Numbered from the stretch's first letter, positions 7,927 through 16,845 are shown. The stretch is 64,000 nt of DNA from Prosthecodimorpha staleyi (GCF_018729455.1 NZ_JAHHZF010000006.1:1-64000), one strand, 5' to 3'. The notes: a model not told the origin generated them from the letters alone. Numbers and translations: made by a program.

Positions 7927-9606
7927 TCACCGGCTGGCCAGGGCCTTGGCGCGGATGGCGGTCAGCGTGGTGCCCGGCAGGATGGCGTCGGGCGAGATCT
8001 TCAGATGCACGATCGCCGGCAGGCCGGAGGCTTCCGCGGCCCGGAAGGCGGCCGGGAAATCCTCGGTCCGCTCGACCGTGGCGCCGAAGCCGCCGAAGGC
8101 GCGGGCATAGGCGGCGAAATCGGGGTTGACCAGCTCGGTCGCCGAGACGCGGCCGGGATAGTCGCGCTCCTGGTGCATGCGGATGGTGCCGTATTGGCCG
8201 TTGTCGGCGATCACCACCACGATCGGCAGCCGGTACTGCACCGCGGCGGCGAATTCCTGGCCGCTCATCAGGAAGTCGCCGTCGCCGTTGACCGAGATGA
8301 CCGGGCGGTCGGGATAGAGCCGCTTCATGGCGACCGCCGCCGGCATGCCGTAGCCCATCGAGGCCGAGGCCGGGGCGACATGGGTCATGTAGCGGCGGAA
8401 ACGGTAGAAGCGGTGGATCCAGGAGGCGTAGTTGCCGGCCCCGTTGCACAGGATGGTGTCGTCGGGGAGGTTCTCGCGCAGCCAGATCATCACGTCGCCG
8501 AGATTGACCGCACCGGGCTGCGGCGTCGCCGTGCCGCTCCAGGCCAGATAGTCGGCATGGGCGGCCTCGGCCTCCGCGCGCCAGGCTGGCTTCGGCGTCA
8601 CGGCGAGGCGCGCGAGCGCCGGCACGAAACGGGTCGGCGCGGCATGGATGGCGAGCGTCGGGCGATAGACCCGGCCGAGTTCTTCGGCACCCGGATGGAC
8701 GTGGACCAGCTTCGTCTGCGGCGACGGCAGATCGAGGAGCGTGTAGCCCTGCGACGGGATCTCGCCGAGCCGGCCGCCGACCAGCACGATCAGATCCGCC
8801 GCCTTGGCACGCGCGATCAGCTTCGGGTTGGGGCCAAGCCCGAGATCGCCGGCGAAGACCGGCGACAGCGGATCGAACAGGGTCGCGCGGCGGTAGGAAT
8901 TGGCGACCGGCAGCCCCCAGGCCTCGGCCAGTTCATGCATTTCCGCCCGCGTCGCCTCCGTCCAGCGGCTGCCGCCGACCACGAAGAGCGGCCGCTCGGC
9001 GCCGGCCAGCAGCCCGGCGAGTTCGGCCATTTCCTCAGCCCCCGGCGCGGTCTCGACCGGCGCGCAGGCGGGCACGTCGGGGGCGCTGCAGCGTTCCTTC
9101 AGCACGTCCTTGGGCAGCGCGATCACGACCGGGCCGGGCCGGCCGGCGGTGGCGGTGTAGAAGGCGCGGCTGACGATCTCCGGCGTCCGGTCGGGGTCGT
9201 CGAGCTCGGTCGTCCACTTGGTCATGCTGCCGAAGACGGCGCGATAGTCCATCTCCTGGAAGGCCTCGCGCTCGCGGAAGGCGCGCTCGATCTGGCCGAC
9301 GAACAGGATCATCGGCGTGGAATCCTGCTGGGCGACATGGACGCCGGCGGAGGCGTTGGTGGCGCCGGGGCCGCGCGTCACGAAGCAGATGCCGGGCCGC
9401 CCGGTCACCTTGCCGACCGCCTCGGCCATCATCGCCGCCCCGCCCTCGTGGCGGCAGACCGTGACCGTGATGCCGCTGTCGACCAGGGCATCGAGCACGG
9501 CCAGATAGCTCTCGCCCGGCACGCAGAAGACATGGCGGACGCCGTTGACGACCAGTTGCGCGACCAGGGCCTCGGCGGCGGTGCGGGTCTGAAGCGGGGC
9601 ATGCAT
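7927..9606 (-). CDS. Thiamine diphosphate-dependent enzyme (acetolactate synthase-like)
   Basis: A 559-residue ThDP enzyme with the three-domain acetohydroxyacid synthase/decarboxylase layout. An N-terminal PYR domain has the cofactor-activating Glu in RHEGGAAMMA (about Glu54) followed by TRGPGATN. A central domain follows, then a C-terminal PP domain with the NGDGDFLMSGQEF metal-ThDP motif ending in IADN (about 430-465). It could be a carboligase or decarboxylase; no regulatory subunit gene is nearby, so branched-chain amino acid synthesis is unlikely. I chose the ATG at 9606 with GGGAGA upstream. It lies 77 bases downstream of the acyltransferase gene on the same strand and is probably co-transcribed with it. 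Confidence 0.88.
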   Translation of the reverse strand: MHAPLQTRTAAEALVAQLVVNGVRHVFCVPGESYLAVLDALVDSGITVTVCRHEGGAAMMAEAVGKVTGRPGICFVTRGPGATNASAGVHVAQQDSTPMILFVGQIERAFREREAFQEMDYRAVFGSMTKWTTELDDPDRTPEIVSRAFYTATAGRPGPVVIALPKDVLKERCSAPDVPACAPVETAPGAEEMAELAGLLAGAERPLFVVGGSRWTEATRAEMHELAEAWGLPVANSYRRATLFDPLSPVFAGDLGLGPNPKLIARAKAADLIVLVGGRLGEIPSQGYTLLDLPSPQTKLVHVHPGAEELGRVYRPTLAIHAAPTRFVPALARLAVTPKPAWRAEAEAAHADYLAWSGTATPQPGAVNLGDVMIWLRENLPDDTILCNGAGNYASWIHRFYRFRRYMTHVAPASASMGYGMPAAVAMKRLYPDRPVISVNGDGDFLMSGQEFAAAVQYRLPIVVVIADNGQYGTIRMHQERDYPGRVSATELVNPDFAAYARAFGGFGATVERTEDFPAAFRAAEASGLPAIVHLKISPDAILPGTTLTAIRAKALASR

Positions 9607-9683
9607 GGATCGGTCTCCCGGTCGGCAGGTCGTGGGGCGGCCATGGGGGCAGGTCGTGGGGCGGATCGGCGGGGCCGGATCGG

Positions 9684-10568
9684 TCACGGCCCGAAGAGCA
9701 CCAGTTCGGTATCGGTCAGGTCGGCGAGACGCGCCTCGCCCGGCCCCTTTACGTATTTGCGGCCGCGCCGCTCGGTGTAGAACCCGGCGAGCCCGGGCAC
9801 CGGGCCGAGCGCGTCGATCAGCACGGCGAACCGGCCACGCCGCGCCAGCGCCCGCCCAAGCGGGGCGGCGGCGGCGACGAAATCCTCGACGCTTCGGCAA
9901 TAGGCGAGCTGCATCACCGGCAGCGGAATGCGGCCGCTGCGCATGCGGAACGGCAGGAACACGAAGGGCGACGGTCCCGGCGCGCCGCGCACCACCAGGC
10001 TCAGGCAGCCATAGCCGGCGTGGTCGCCGAGGAGCCGCGCCTCGGCCTCGTCGAGCCCGTCGACCGCCGCCGCCCCCGGGGCGACCGTCTCGACGCGCCG
10101 GCCGGCCCCGTTCGTCGACAGCAACGGCACGGCCGCGAACAGCCCGCTGCAATAGCGCCGGTAGCCCTGCGCCTCCAGGATCGGCCAGGTGCTCGGCGCG
10201 GGCGTGACGTTCAGATAGGTCGCCTGCTTGTTGCGCAGCGCCATCGAGGACAGCATCGCCGCATGGCCGCGATAGGGCGGATCGACATACCAGCTGGCGA
10301 TGTTGCAGCGCGGACCGGCCTCGCCGGACCGCCCGGTGAAGATCAGCAGCACGGCGCCGACCGGAACCCCGCCGGTCTCCAGCAGGTAGCCGTAGCGCGG
10401 CAGGCCGTCCGGCACCGCCCGGCTGCCCTGTCGCCGGAGCCCATCGAGGAAATAGGCCCGCGGCCGGGGCGCAAAGCCGCGCGCGAGCAGATCGGCGACC
10501 GCCTCGATGTCGGCATCTCCGATCGGCCGGCAGCGGACCCGAGTATCCGTAGTGCTTTGCTTTTCCAT
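9684..10568 (-). CDS. GNAT-like acyltransferase
   Basis: A 294-residue protein whose first half looks like a GNAT acetyl/acyltransferase. It has an opening strand RCRPIGDADIEAVADLL, the acceptor strand, and VDPPYRGHAAML as the pyrophosphate-binding loop near residues 95-110. The second half (about 150-294) is a further alpha/beta domain with no motif I recognise. It is divergent from the carrier-protein operon across a 77-base AT-rich gap, so the two units probably share a regulatory region. Transfer of a carrier-bound acyl group to an acceptor is an attractive inference but unproven. Confidence 0.7.
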   Translation of the reverse strand: MEKQSTTDTRVRCRPIGDADIEAVADLLARGFAPRPRAYFLDGLRRQGSRAVPDGLPRYGYLLETGGVPVGAVLLIFTGRSGEAGPRCNIASWYVDPPYRGHAAMLSSMALRNKQATYLNVTPAPSTWPILEAQGYRRYCSGLFAAVPLLSTNGAGRRVETVAPGAAAVDGLDEAEARLLGDHAGYGCLSLVVRGAPGPSPFVFLPFRMRSGRIPLPVMQLAYCRSVEDFVAAAAPLGRALARRGRFAVLIDALGPVPGLAGFYTERRGRKYVKGPGEARLADLTDTELVLFGP

Positions 10569-10645
10569 CGGCCCAAAGTCACTTCAAATTTAGGATTTCA
10601 ACCTATCGTCCAGTCGTATTCGAACCGCCAACGGGGGTGCAGGAA

Positions 10646-10894
10646 ATGTCGTCACGGTTAACGATTACCAACCTGATCGAAGAGATCGCGGCGGACCACA
10701 AGAAGACTCTGAAGCCCTTGTCTGACGACTTGGTTCTCCTGGAATCCGGCCTGGATTCTCTGTGCTTTGCGATCCTGGTCGCGCGGCTGGAGGACAAGCT
10801 CGGCATCGATCCCTTCTCGGCATCCGAGGAGGCCTATTTCCCCGTCACCCTCGGCGACTTCATCCGGTCCTACGACCATGCCGTCGCAGCCTGA
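10646..10894 (+). CDS. Acyl carrier protein
   Basis: An 82-residue acidic four-helix carrier protein. The phosphopantetheine attachment motif ESGLDSLCF places the modified Ser at residue 38, followed by the typical recognition helix ARLEDKLGIDPF. I chose the ATG at 10646; a GTG at 10637 is in frame, but GGGG at 10633-10637 fits as the ribosome site for the ATG. The gene overlaps the acyl-AMP ligase by 17 bases, so ligase and carrier are made together and the ligase presumably loads this carrier. It is not the fatty-acid-synthesis AcpP by context: no fab genes are nearby. Confidence 0.92.
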   Translation: MSSRLTITNLIEEIAADHKKTLKPLSDDLVLLESGLDSLCFAILVARLEDKLGIDPFSASEEAYFPVTLGDFIRSYDHAVAA

Positions 10895-12266
10895 CCCGCG
10901 GCCGCTGGTCGCCCGCCTCGGCCAGCGGCTCGCCGAGCGCAGCCTGTCGGACGCGTCGCGGACGGTGACGCTCGCCGCCATGGCCGGCGGCACCGTCCTG
11001 GGCGGCCGGGCCGATGACCTCGCCGGCCGCGCGGTGCTGATCGCGACCGCGACGCAGCTCGGCGCCGCCATGGCGCTGGTCGAACTGGACGGGCTCGTCC
11101 GCCGCCTCCTGCTGGCGCCGCCCGATCTCGCCGTCGAGCACCGCGCCGCGGTGATCGAGGATGCCGGCATCGACGCCGTCGTCACCGACGATCCCGAAGC
11201 CTGGCAGGCGCTGGGCGTCGGCACGGTCATCGCCCCGGACATCTCGCCGGTTCCCGCGCCGCGGCCGGACCGCGCCTCGGTCGCCACCGAATGGCTGATG
11301 CTGACCTCCGGCACCACCGGCCGGCCGAAGATCGTCGCCCACACGCTCGACGCGCTGACCGGCGCCATCGGCGGCGACGCGCCCTCGGCCGCGGCCGCGC
11401 CTGTCTGGGCGACCTTCTACGACATCCGCCGCTATGGCGGCCTGCAGATCCTGCTGCGCGCGCTGATCGCCGGCGGTTCGCTGGTGCTGTCCGCGCCCGG
11501 CGAGGATCTTGCTGCGCATATCGCGCGGCTGGTCCGTTGCGGCGTCACCCACATCTCGGGCACGCCGTCGCACTGGCGCAAGGCGCTGATGAGCTCGGCG
11601 ATCGGGTCCTTCCGGCCCGGCTATGTCCGCCTCTCCGGCGAGATCGCCGACCAGGCGGTGCTCGACGGCCTGCGCCAGACCTTCCCCGAAGCCTCGATCG
11701 GCCACGCCTATGCGTCGACCGAGGCCGGCGTCGGCTTCGCGGTCGACGACGGGCTGGAGGGCTTTCCGGCCCACTATGTCGGCCGGCCCGGCCCGGTCGA
11801 GATGAAGGTGGTCTACGGCGTCCTGCATATCCGCTCCCGCCGGGCGGCGCTCGGCTATGTCGGCGACGGGGCGAGCGCCCTGATGGATGCGGACGGCTTC
11901 GTCGACACCGGCGACATGGTCGAGCGGCGCGGCGACCGGTACCACTTCGTCGGCCGGCGCGGCGGCATCATCAATGTCGGCGGCCTGAAGGTGCACCCGG
12001 AAGAGGTCGAGGCGGCGATCAACCGCCATCCGCTGGTGCGCATGTCGCGCGTCAAGGCGCGCAAGAGCCCGATCACCGGCTCGATCGTCGTGGCCGACGT
12101 GGTGCTGACCCGGCCGGCGGACCCGACTGAGACCGCCGCGATCAAGGCGGAGATCCTGGCCGGCTGTCGGGACACCCTCCCGGGCCACAAGATTCCGGCC
12201 ATGATCGCCATCGTTCCCGCGATCGAGGTCTCTCCCTCCGGCAAGCTGGTGCGCAACGTTGCGTAA
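10878..12266 (+). CDS. Acyl-AMP ligase that likely loads the adjacent ACP
   Basis: A 462-residue ANL-superfamily enzyme, compact compared with the 500-560 residues of CoA ligases. A3 is LTSGTTGRPK (about 140), A5 YASTEAG (about 277), A7 DTGDMV (about 342), and the C-terminal A10 PSGKLVRN keeps the catalytic Lys. The ATG at 10878 lies inside the end of the ACP gene (17-base overlap), and its own end overlaps the SDR by 8 bases. This tight ACP-ligase-reductase coupling suggests adenylation of an acid and transfer to the ACP, as in stand-alone adenylation domains, rather than CoA ester formation. Confidence 0.85.
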   Translation: MPSQPDPRPLVARLGQRLAERSLSDASRTVTLAAMAGGTVLGGRADDLAGRAVLIATATQLGAAMALVELDGLVRRLLLAPPDLAVEHRAAVIEDAGIDAVVTDDPEAWQALGVGTVIAPDISPVPAPRPDRASVATEWLMLTSGTTGRPKIVAHTLDALTGAIGGDAPSAAAAPVWATFYDIRRYGGLQILLRALIAGGSLVLSAPGEDLAAHIARLVRCGVTHISGTPSHWRKALMSSAIGSFRPGYVRLSGEIADQAVLDGLRQTFPEASIGHAYASTEAGVGFAVDDGLEGFPAHYVGRPGPVEMKVVYGVLHIRSRRAALGYVGDGASALMDADGFVDTGDMVERRGDRYHFVGRRGGIINVGGLKVHPEEVEAAINRHPLVRMSRVKARKSPITGSIVVADVVLTRPADPTETAAIKAEILAGCRDTLPGHKIPAMIAIVPAIEVSPSGKLVRNVA

Positions 12267-12993
12267 TGTCCTGGTCACCGGCGGCAGCCGCGGCATCGGC
12301 CTGGCGATCGTGCGCCGCCTCTCGGCGGCGGGCTACGGCGTCGTCGCCACGGCGCGGCGCGAGAGCGACGAGCTCGCCGCCGCGATTGCGGCCGCAGAGG
12401 TCGCCGGCGCGGGGCCGATCCGGTTCCGTGCCCTCGACATGAACGAGATCGCCGCCATCCCGGCCTTCGTGCGCGACCTGCGCAAAGAGGTCGGCGCGCT
12501 CTACGGCCTCGTCAACAATGCCGGCATCGGCACGGAGGGCGTGCTGGCGACCATGTATGAGAGCCAGATCGCCGAGCTCCTCAGGGTCAATGTCGAGGCG
12601 CCGATCGTGCTGACCAAATATGTCGTCCGCCACATGCTGGCGGCCGGCGAAGGCCGCATCGTCAATATGGGCTCGATCATCGGCTCGACCGGCTATCACG
12701 CCCTCTCGGTCTACGGTGCCACCAAGGCGGCGCTCGAAGGCTTCAGCCGCTCGCTGTCGCGCGAAGTCGGCCGGATGGGCATCACCGTCAACGTCGTCGC
12801 GCCCGGCTTCGTCGAGACCGAACTGACGCGCGGCCTGGGCGAGGACGGCCGCGCCAAGATCGCCGGCCGCAGCGCGCTGCGGCGCCTGCCGGAACCCGAC
12901 GACATCGCCCGCACCGTCGAATTCCTGCTCGGCGACGGCGGCCGCAACATCACCGGCACGGTGCTGACCGTGGATGCCGGCAACACCGCCTGA
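12259..12993 (+). CDS. FabG-like 3-oxoacyl reductase (SDR)
   Basis: A 244-residue classical SDR with TGGSRGIG for the cofactor, NNAG in the LVNNAGIG stretch, and the SVYGATKAAL active site with Tyr and Lys. The C-terminal GTVLTVDAGNTA is typical of FabG relatives. The start is a TTG at 12259 that overlaps the ligase stop by 8 bases. The nearby ATG at 12266 is out of frame and no other in-frame start lies close, so initiation by coupling is likely. In this operon it would reduce a keto group on an ACP-bound acyl chain. Confidence 0.88.
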   Translation: MRNVLVTGGSRGIGLAIVRRLSAAGYGVVATARRESDELAAAIAAAEVAGAGPIRFRALDMNEIAAIPAFVRDLRKEVGALYGLVNNAGIGTEGVLATMYESQIAELLRVNVEAPIVLTKYVVRHMLAAGEGRIVNMGSIIGSTGYHALSVYGATKAALEGFSRSLSREVGRMGITVNVVAPGFVETELTRGLGEDGRAKIAGRSALRRLPEPDDIARTVEFLLGDGGRNITGTVLTVDAGNTA

Positions 12994-13071
12994 CCAGGCG
13001 GATACCGATCGACCCCGGCCCGGGCGTATGCCGGAAAACGGGCGCCCCGCCGCCGATGCGCGTCCGTCCTG

Positions 13072-13089
13072 CCGGCCGGATCCGGCCGG
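13072..13089. terminator. 18-bp perfect palindrome between convergent genes
   Basis: CCGGCCGGATCCGGCCGG is a perfect palindrome lying between the ends of the FabG-like gene (+) and the enolase-superfamily gene (-). It sits inside a short run of GGCCGGATCC repeats. A bidirectional terminator role is inferred from position; no T-run follows. Confidence 0.4.
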
Positions 13090-13109
13090 ATCCGGCCGGG
13101 CCGGACGCC

Positions 13110-14294
13110 TCACGACAGCGGCAGGCGGCGGAACCGGTCGGGGCGGTCGGGGTCGTGGAACTTGTTGAAGGGGCCGTTGTCGACGAAATGGCGGTGGCAG
13201 AAGGCCAGCCGATCCGGCGACAGCGTCACGCCGATGCCGGGGCCGGTCGGCACTGGGACCTGATTGTTGCGCGGGCGCAGCGGGCCCTCCTCGATCACGT
13301 CGAAGGGCTGCATGTGGAACAGCGACTGCGACGGCTCGCGGATATGCTCGAAGGCGGCGGCGAGATGCAGGTAGACGCTGCTGGCGATGCCGGAATCGCC
13401 CGAATAGCACCAGAAATCGAGGCCCATCTGCTCGCAGGCGGCGATGAATTTCAGCGTCCGGCCGATGCCGCCATGGACATTCACGTCGGTGCAGAAGGCG
13501 TCGGGCACGCCGAGCGCCACGGCGCGGCGCAGGTCCGGCGTGTGCACCGAGAAGGGGATCGCGGTGTGGCGGCGGAGTTTCGCCATGTCTTCGAAGGTGG
13601 CGACCGGATCCTCCCAGGAGCGGATGCCGAGCGGCTCGATCGCCTGCGCGATGCGCGTCGCGGTCGCCAATGAATAGGCCTTGTTGGAATCGACCCGCAA
13701 CACCGCCTCCGGGCCGAGGCCGTCGCGCAGCAGCGCCAGCGTCTCGATGGACGGCTTCGGGTCGGCGGTGGAGAGCTTGCCCTCGAACATCGTGGTGCCG
13801 AAGCGCTCCTTCTGGCCGAGGCAGTAGTCGAGCACCGCCTGCGGATCGCTCTCGCCGCCGACGCCGTCCTTGGCCTCGCGGAAGGCGAAATAGTCCGTGA
13901 ACGTGATGGCATCGCGCACGCGGCCGCCGAAAAGGTCCGAAAGCGGCCGGCCCCAGGCCTTGCCGCGCAGATCCCAGAGCGCCATCTCGATCGCCCCGAA
14001 GGCGCGGATGCCGGCGAAGTCGACATCCGTATAGACGCCGCGCCAGGACGGCAGGCACAGCGCCTCGCAGGCCTGGATGTCGATCGGATCGCGACCGATC
14101 AGGCGCGGCGCAAAGCTGTTGGCGATCAGCGCCGCATTGGCAGGCGACGGCCCCTCGCCGAGCCCGACCAGCCCATCGCTGGTCTCGACCTCGACGATGG
14201 TCTTCGAGAAGCCCGCCAGCGAGCCGTAGGACCAGAGATAGGGCGCCTCGAGCGGGATGTTGACCGGCGTGGCGCGGATGGCTGTGATCTTCAT
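13110..14294 (-). CDS. Enolase-superfamily protein (mandelate racemase / muconate lactonizing type)
   Basis: A 394-residue protein with the enolase N-terminal cap (MKITAIRATPVNIPL onward) and a barrel domain. Barrel residues visible are the base Lys in FEGKLST, the first metal Asp in RVDSNKAY and the second metal Glu in SWEDPV. The third-ligand region reads FSVHTPDLR, not the common DE pair, so the exact subclass is uncertain. Such enzymes dehydrate or epimerise sugar acids or racemise alpha-hydroxy acids. Its start overlaps the Ldh_2 gene by four bases (ATGA), so the two act in one pathway, probably on a hydroxy acid. Confidence 0.88.
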   Translation of the reverse strand: MKITAIRATPVNIPLEAPYLWSYGSLAGFSKTIVEVETSDGLVGLGEGPSPANAALIANSFAPRLIGRDPIDIQACEALCLPSWRGVYTDVDFAGIRAFGAIEMALWDLRGKAWGRPLSDLFGGRVRDAITFTDYFAFREAKDGVGGESDPQAVLDYCLGQKERFGTTMFEGKLSTADPKPSIETLALLRDGLGPEAVLRVDSNKAYSLATATRIAQAIEPLGIRSWEDPVATFEDMAKLRRHTAIPFSVHTPDLRRAVALGVPDAFCTDVNVHGGIGRTLKFIAACEQMGLDFWCYSGDSGIASSVYLHLAAAFEHIREPSQSLFHMQPFDVIEEGPLRPRNNQVPVPTGPGIGVTLSPDRLAFCHRHFVDNGPFNKFHDPDRPDRFRRLPLS

Positions 14295-15289
14295 GAGGCC
14301 TGGATCGTCCTGATCTGTGCGAGAAGCGCGTCGTCGACATCGACGCCGTCCGTCTCGGCCCGCTGGCGGGCCTCCAGGCGGCGGTCTCCGGGCAGGCGCG
14401 TGCCCGGCTGGGCGACGATGGACGCCACCAGGGCCTCCAGCCGCGCCTCGAATCCGGGCTCATAGGCGGCGGGATCGAAGGCGACGAAGCACTGCCCGAC
14501 ACCCGGCGGCGGCCCGTCGGATTTCGCGTAGGGCGAGGCATCCTGCGAGAAATTCGCGCCCGTCAGGCCCGCCGCCAGGATCTCGACGATCAGCGCCAGC
14601 GCCGCGCCCTTGGCGCCGCCCATCGGCGCCATCGACCCTCCAAGGCCGGCGACCGGATCCGTGGTCGGCTGCCCCTGCGCGTCGAAGGCCCAGTCCGGCG
14701 GGATGGTCCGGCCGGCCCGGGCGGCCGCGCTCAGCGTCACCTTGGTGACCTGGCTGGTCGCCATGTCGATCACCAGGGGCTCGCGGCCGGCCCTCGGGAC
14801 AGCGAAGGCCAGCGGATTGGTGCCGAAGAGCGGCTTGCGGCCGCCCCAGGGCGCGACATTGGGCGGCGAATTGCTGAAGGCCAGCGCGATCAGCCCGTTC
14901 TGCGCCAGGTCCTCGACCGGATGGCCGAGCACGCCGATCGAATAGGACCGCCGGATCGCCAGCGTGGCGCAGCCGTTGGCCCGCGCCGCCGCCGCCAGCA
15001 GCGGGCGCGCAAGGTCGAAGGCCGGATGGGCGAAGCCGTGACCGGCATCGGCGAGAACCGCCCCCGCCCGCGGCGTGGTCACCACCGGCACGGCGCGGCC
15101 GTCGACCTTGCCGGTCTTGAGATGGCCGAGATAGGTGCCGAGATAGCCGAGGCCGACGCTGCCGATGCCGTCCGCCTCAGCCCGGCGGATCGACCGCGCG
15201 ACGGCGGCGGCGGCGGTCCCGTCGGCCCCGCAGGCGACGAGCGCATCGAGCGCCAGGGTTTCGATGTGCTCAAGGCTGAGCCGGGCCAT
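14291..15289 (-). CDS. Malate/L-lactate dehydrogenase (Ldh_2) family oxidoreductase
   Basis: A 332-residue protein of the NAD(P)-dependent Ldh_2 family, structurally unrelated to classical lactate dehydrogenase. Members oxidise 2-hydroxy acids such as malate, sulfolactate or ureidoglycolate, or reduce cyclic imino acids. Diagnostic stretches are the N-terminal helix with ARSIRRAEADGIGSVG, NPLAFAVPR, and MGGAKGAALALIVEIL. It is the first gene of a two-gene unit with the enolase-superfamily enzyme (ATGA overlap). The upstream gap leads to the oppositely ending aminoacyl-carrier locus. The substrate is not determined. Confidence 0.9.
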   Translation of the reverse strand: MARLSLEHIETLALDALVACGADGTAAAAVARSIRRAEADGIGSVGLGYLGTYLGHLKTGKVDGRAVPVVTTPRAGAVLADAGHGFAHPAFDLARPLLAAAARANGCATLAIRRSYSIGVLGHPVEDLAQNGLIALAFSNSPPNVAPWGGRKPLFGTNPLAFAVPRAGREPLVIDMATSQVTKVTLSAAARAGRTIPPDWAFDAQGQPTTDPVAGLGGSMAPMGGAKGAALALIVEILAAGLTGANFSQDASPYAKSDGPPPGVGQCFVAFDPAAYEPGFEARLEALVASIVAQPGTRLPGDRRLEARQRAETDGVDVDDALLAQIRTIQAS

Positions 15290-15670
15290 CAGGCGGCCTC
15301 GCGGTTGGCGATCAGCGGCGCCCGCCGAGCCGACCTGCGCCCGGTCGGGGCTCCGGCTGCGCCGCGACGCGGATCCTTCCCCACGCGGTGTATCACCACG
15401 CGGTCGCCCGGACCGGCAGGCTGTCGGGTCGCTCGAGGGTCGGGAGGCTGGCCACGTCCGGACAGGCAGGTCATTGCCGCAAGGGTCGACCGATCATGAA
15501 CTTGCAGGATCGACCTGCATCCCGGGATGCCTCGCGCACCCCTCGATCGCGGCCGAGTTTGGACCGGATGATCCCGCCAGATCAAGCGCGCAGGCCGTCC
15601 CGGCGGCATCGCGCGCGCCGGAGGCAGGGGCGCGCGGACCCGGCCGCTCAGGTCCGGTCGTGCAGACAGC

Positions 15671-15705
15671 AAAACGCGGGCCCGGCCACCTGGCCTGACC
15701 CGCGT
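15671..15705 (-). terminator. Rho-independent terminator of the aminoacyl-carrier ligase operon
   Basis: Read on the minus strand, ACGCGGG (15705-15699) and CCCGCGT (15680-15674) close a stem with further GGCC pairing inside, followed directly by TTTT. It lies about 210 bases after the stop of the amino acid:[carrier protein] ligase and would end that transcript. Confidence 0.6.
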
Positions 15706-15793
15706 CCTTGGTCGTCTCGAACCGGGTCGCCGCGACCCTCAGAGGGTCGCCGAAAGCGCGTCGCAACGCGATCGGAAGCGGGCCATTCGAACG

Positions 15794-15882
15794 CTGTCAT
15801 CCCCGGGCTTGTCCCGGGGATCCAGACTTTTCAAGGACTTGACCTTCACACTGGATCCCCGGGACAAGCCCGGGGATGACAG
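15794..15882. repeat. 32-bp perfect inverted repeat
   Basis: The arms 15794-15825 and 15851-15882 are exact reverse complements over all 32 bases, separated by 25 bases. Each arm holds the core CCCGGGCTTGTCCCGGGGAT. Cores of this kind are, from general knowledge, a frequent dispersed intergenic repeat in Hyphomicrobiales. It carries no open frame and would fold into a very stable cruciform or hairpin. It differs from the 3.9-4.3 kb repeat. Confidence 0.9.
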
Positions 15883-15915
15883 AATGGTGGGTTCGGCATG
15901 CTTCCCGGCAGCCTG

Positions 15916-16845
15916 TCAGAGGGCGAGCAGCGACCGCACGCTCGCCGGCCAGCGGGCGAGATCGGTGCCGTGGGTGTGGAACAGGGCGACCGCGAGGCGG
16001 TCCATGCCGAAGGCGACGCAGCCGGTATGGGCCGGCTCGCCATTGGCGTCCTTGATGTCCCAGGTCACGCCGAAATGCTCGCGATGATAGTTGAAGCTCA
16101 TGCAGGCGGTCGGGCTTTCCTCCGAGCGCAGCGGCACGAGCAGTTCGAATTTCAGCGCCTGCTGCACCTGGCTGACCGCCTTGATCTGGCCGACGCGGCC
16201 GAAGAAGGGGTCGGAGGCGGTGTCGACCCGGAAGGTCAGGCCGAGATCGCGGGCGATGCCCTGCGCCCGCTCCATCCAGCGCTCGCGGAAGGCGGCGACA
16301 TCGTCCGGGGCGCCGATCATGACATATTCGCGCATCCGGAAGGACTGCAGCCGGTCGAGATGCTTCGACGGCTCGTGGCGGAAGCAGTCGGCCGCCACGT
16401 CGAAGACCAGGCCGCCGGCCGGCAGCGGACCGCGCTCGGCGACGATCGGATAAACCGGGTAGCAGGCCGCCGGCGACAGGACGAGGTCGGCCGGCGAAAG
16501 CGCGTCGGTCCAGGTCCCGCCGCGGTCGAAGCGGGTGACCGCGTCGAGGATCTCGCGCTCGGTGCCATGCAGGGCGCAGACGCAGCCGAGCAGGTTCGGG
16601 AAGCTCTTCAGATAGCCGGACTTCTCCAGCTGGCTGCGGCTCATCACCGGCGGGAAGCGGAACACCTCGGTGCCCTCCTCCCGATGGCCGGAGATCAGCG
16701 CCGCCAGCTTGTCGACGATGCCCTCGTAGAGCGCGGTGCGGGCATAGACGCCCTCCGCGCCCATCTTGTGGAACAGCACCTCGGCGAGCGGATCGAGCGG
16801 ATCGGCGGGCGTGCAGGCGAACCCCTTGGGGGCGATCATGTTCAT
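15916..16845 (-). CDS. Amino acid:[carrier protein] ligase (seryl-tRNA-synthetase-like)
   Basis: A 309-residue class II aminoacyl-tRNA-synthetase catalytic core without any tRNA-binding arm. Motif 2 is CFRHEPSKHLDRLQSF (residues 154-169) and motif 3 is FGMDRLAVAL. Cys128, Glu173 and Cys276 match the Cys-Glu-Cys zinc triad of the Bradyrhizobium amino acid:[carrier protein] ligases, with the same spacing as I recall for that family. Those enzymes activate glycine or alanine and load it onto the phosphopantetheine of a small carrier, not tRNA. A suitable carrier gene lies at 18465. I chose the ATG at 16845. The upstream flavoprotein gene, 53 bases away, is probably in the same operon. Confidence 0.92.
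   Translation of the reverse strand: MNMIAPKGFACTPADPLDPLAEVLFHKMGAEGVYARTALYEGIVDKLAALISGHREEGTEVFRFPPVMSRSQLEKSGYLKSFPNLLGCVCALHGTEREILDAVTRFDRGGTWTDALSPADLVLSPAACYPVYPIVAERGPLPAGGLVFDVAADCFRHEPSKHLDRLQSFRMREYVMIGAPDDVAAFRERWMERAQGIARDLGLTFRVDTASDPFFGRVGQIKAVSQVQQALKFELLVPLRSEESPTACMSFNYHREHFGVTWDIKDANGEPAHTGCVAFGMDRLAVALFHTHGTDLARWPASVRSLLAL

Larger units (their letters stand above)
15290..15915. other. 626-base non-coding gap with a terminator and a large inverted repeat
   Basis: No convincing gene here. The left part is upstream leader of the Ldh_2 gene. The right part holds a hairpin followed by a T-run for minus-strand transcripts (15671-15705) and a 32-bp perfect inverted repeat (15794-15882). 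Open frames across it are GC-driven and lack ribosome sites. Confidence 0.7.

Noticed and set aside
7927-9606. Acetolactate synthase for branched-chain amino acid synthesis (ilvB)
   Set aside because: The fold matches, but no ilvN or ilvC is nearby and the gene is next to an acyltransferase and carrier operon, so only a general ThDP-enzyme call is justified.
10646-10894. Primary fatty-acid ACP (acpP)
   Set aside because: No fab genes nearby, overlap with an acyl-AMP ligase, and an attachment site (ESGLDSLCF) unlike the usual DSLD-type AcpP site.
12266-12320. ATG at 12266 as the start of the FabG-like gene
   Set aside because: It is out of frame with the SDR; the TTG at 12259 is in frame and overlaps the previous stop.
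15674-15740. Possible tRNA-like folding
   Set aside because: The stem followed by a T-run fits a terminator; no T-loop GTTCGAATCC pattern or CCA end is present.
15916-16845. Seryl-tRNA synthetase
   Set aside because: The protein has only a class II core of 309 residues, no N-terminal coiled-coil tRNA arm, and the zinc triad of the carrier-protein ligases.
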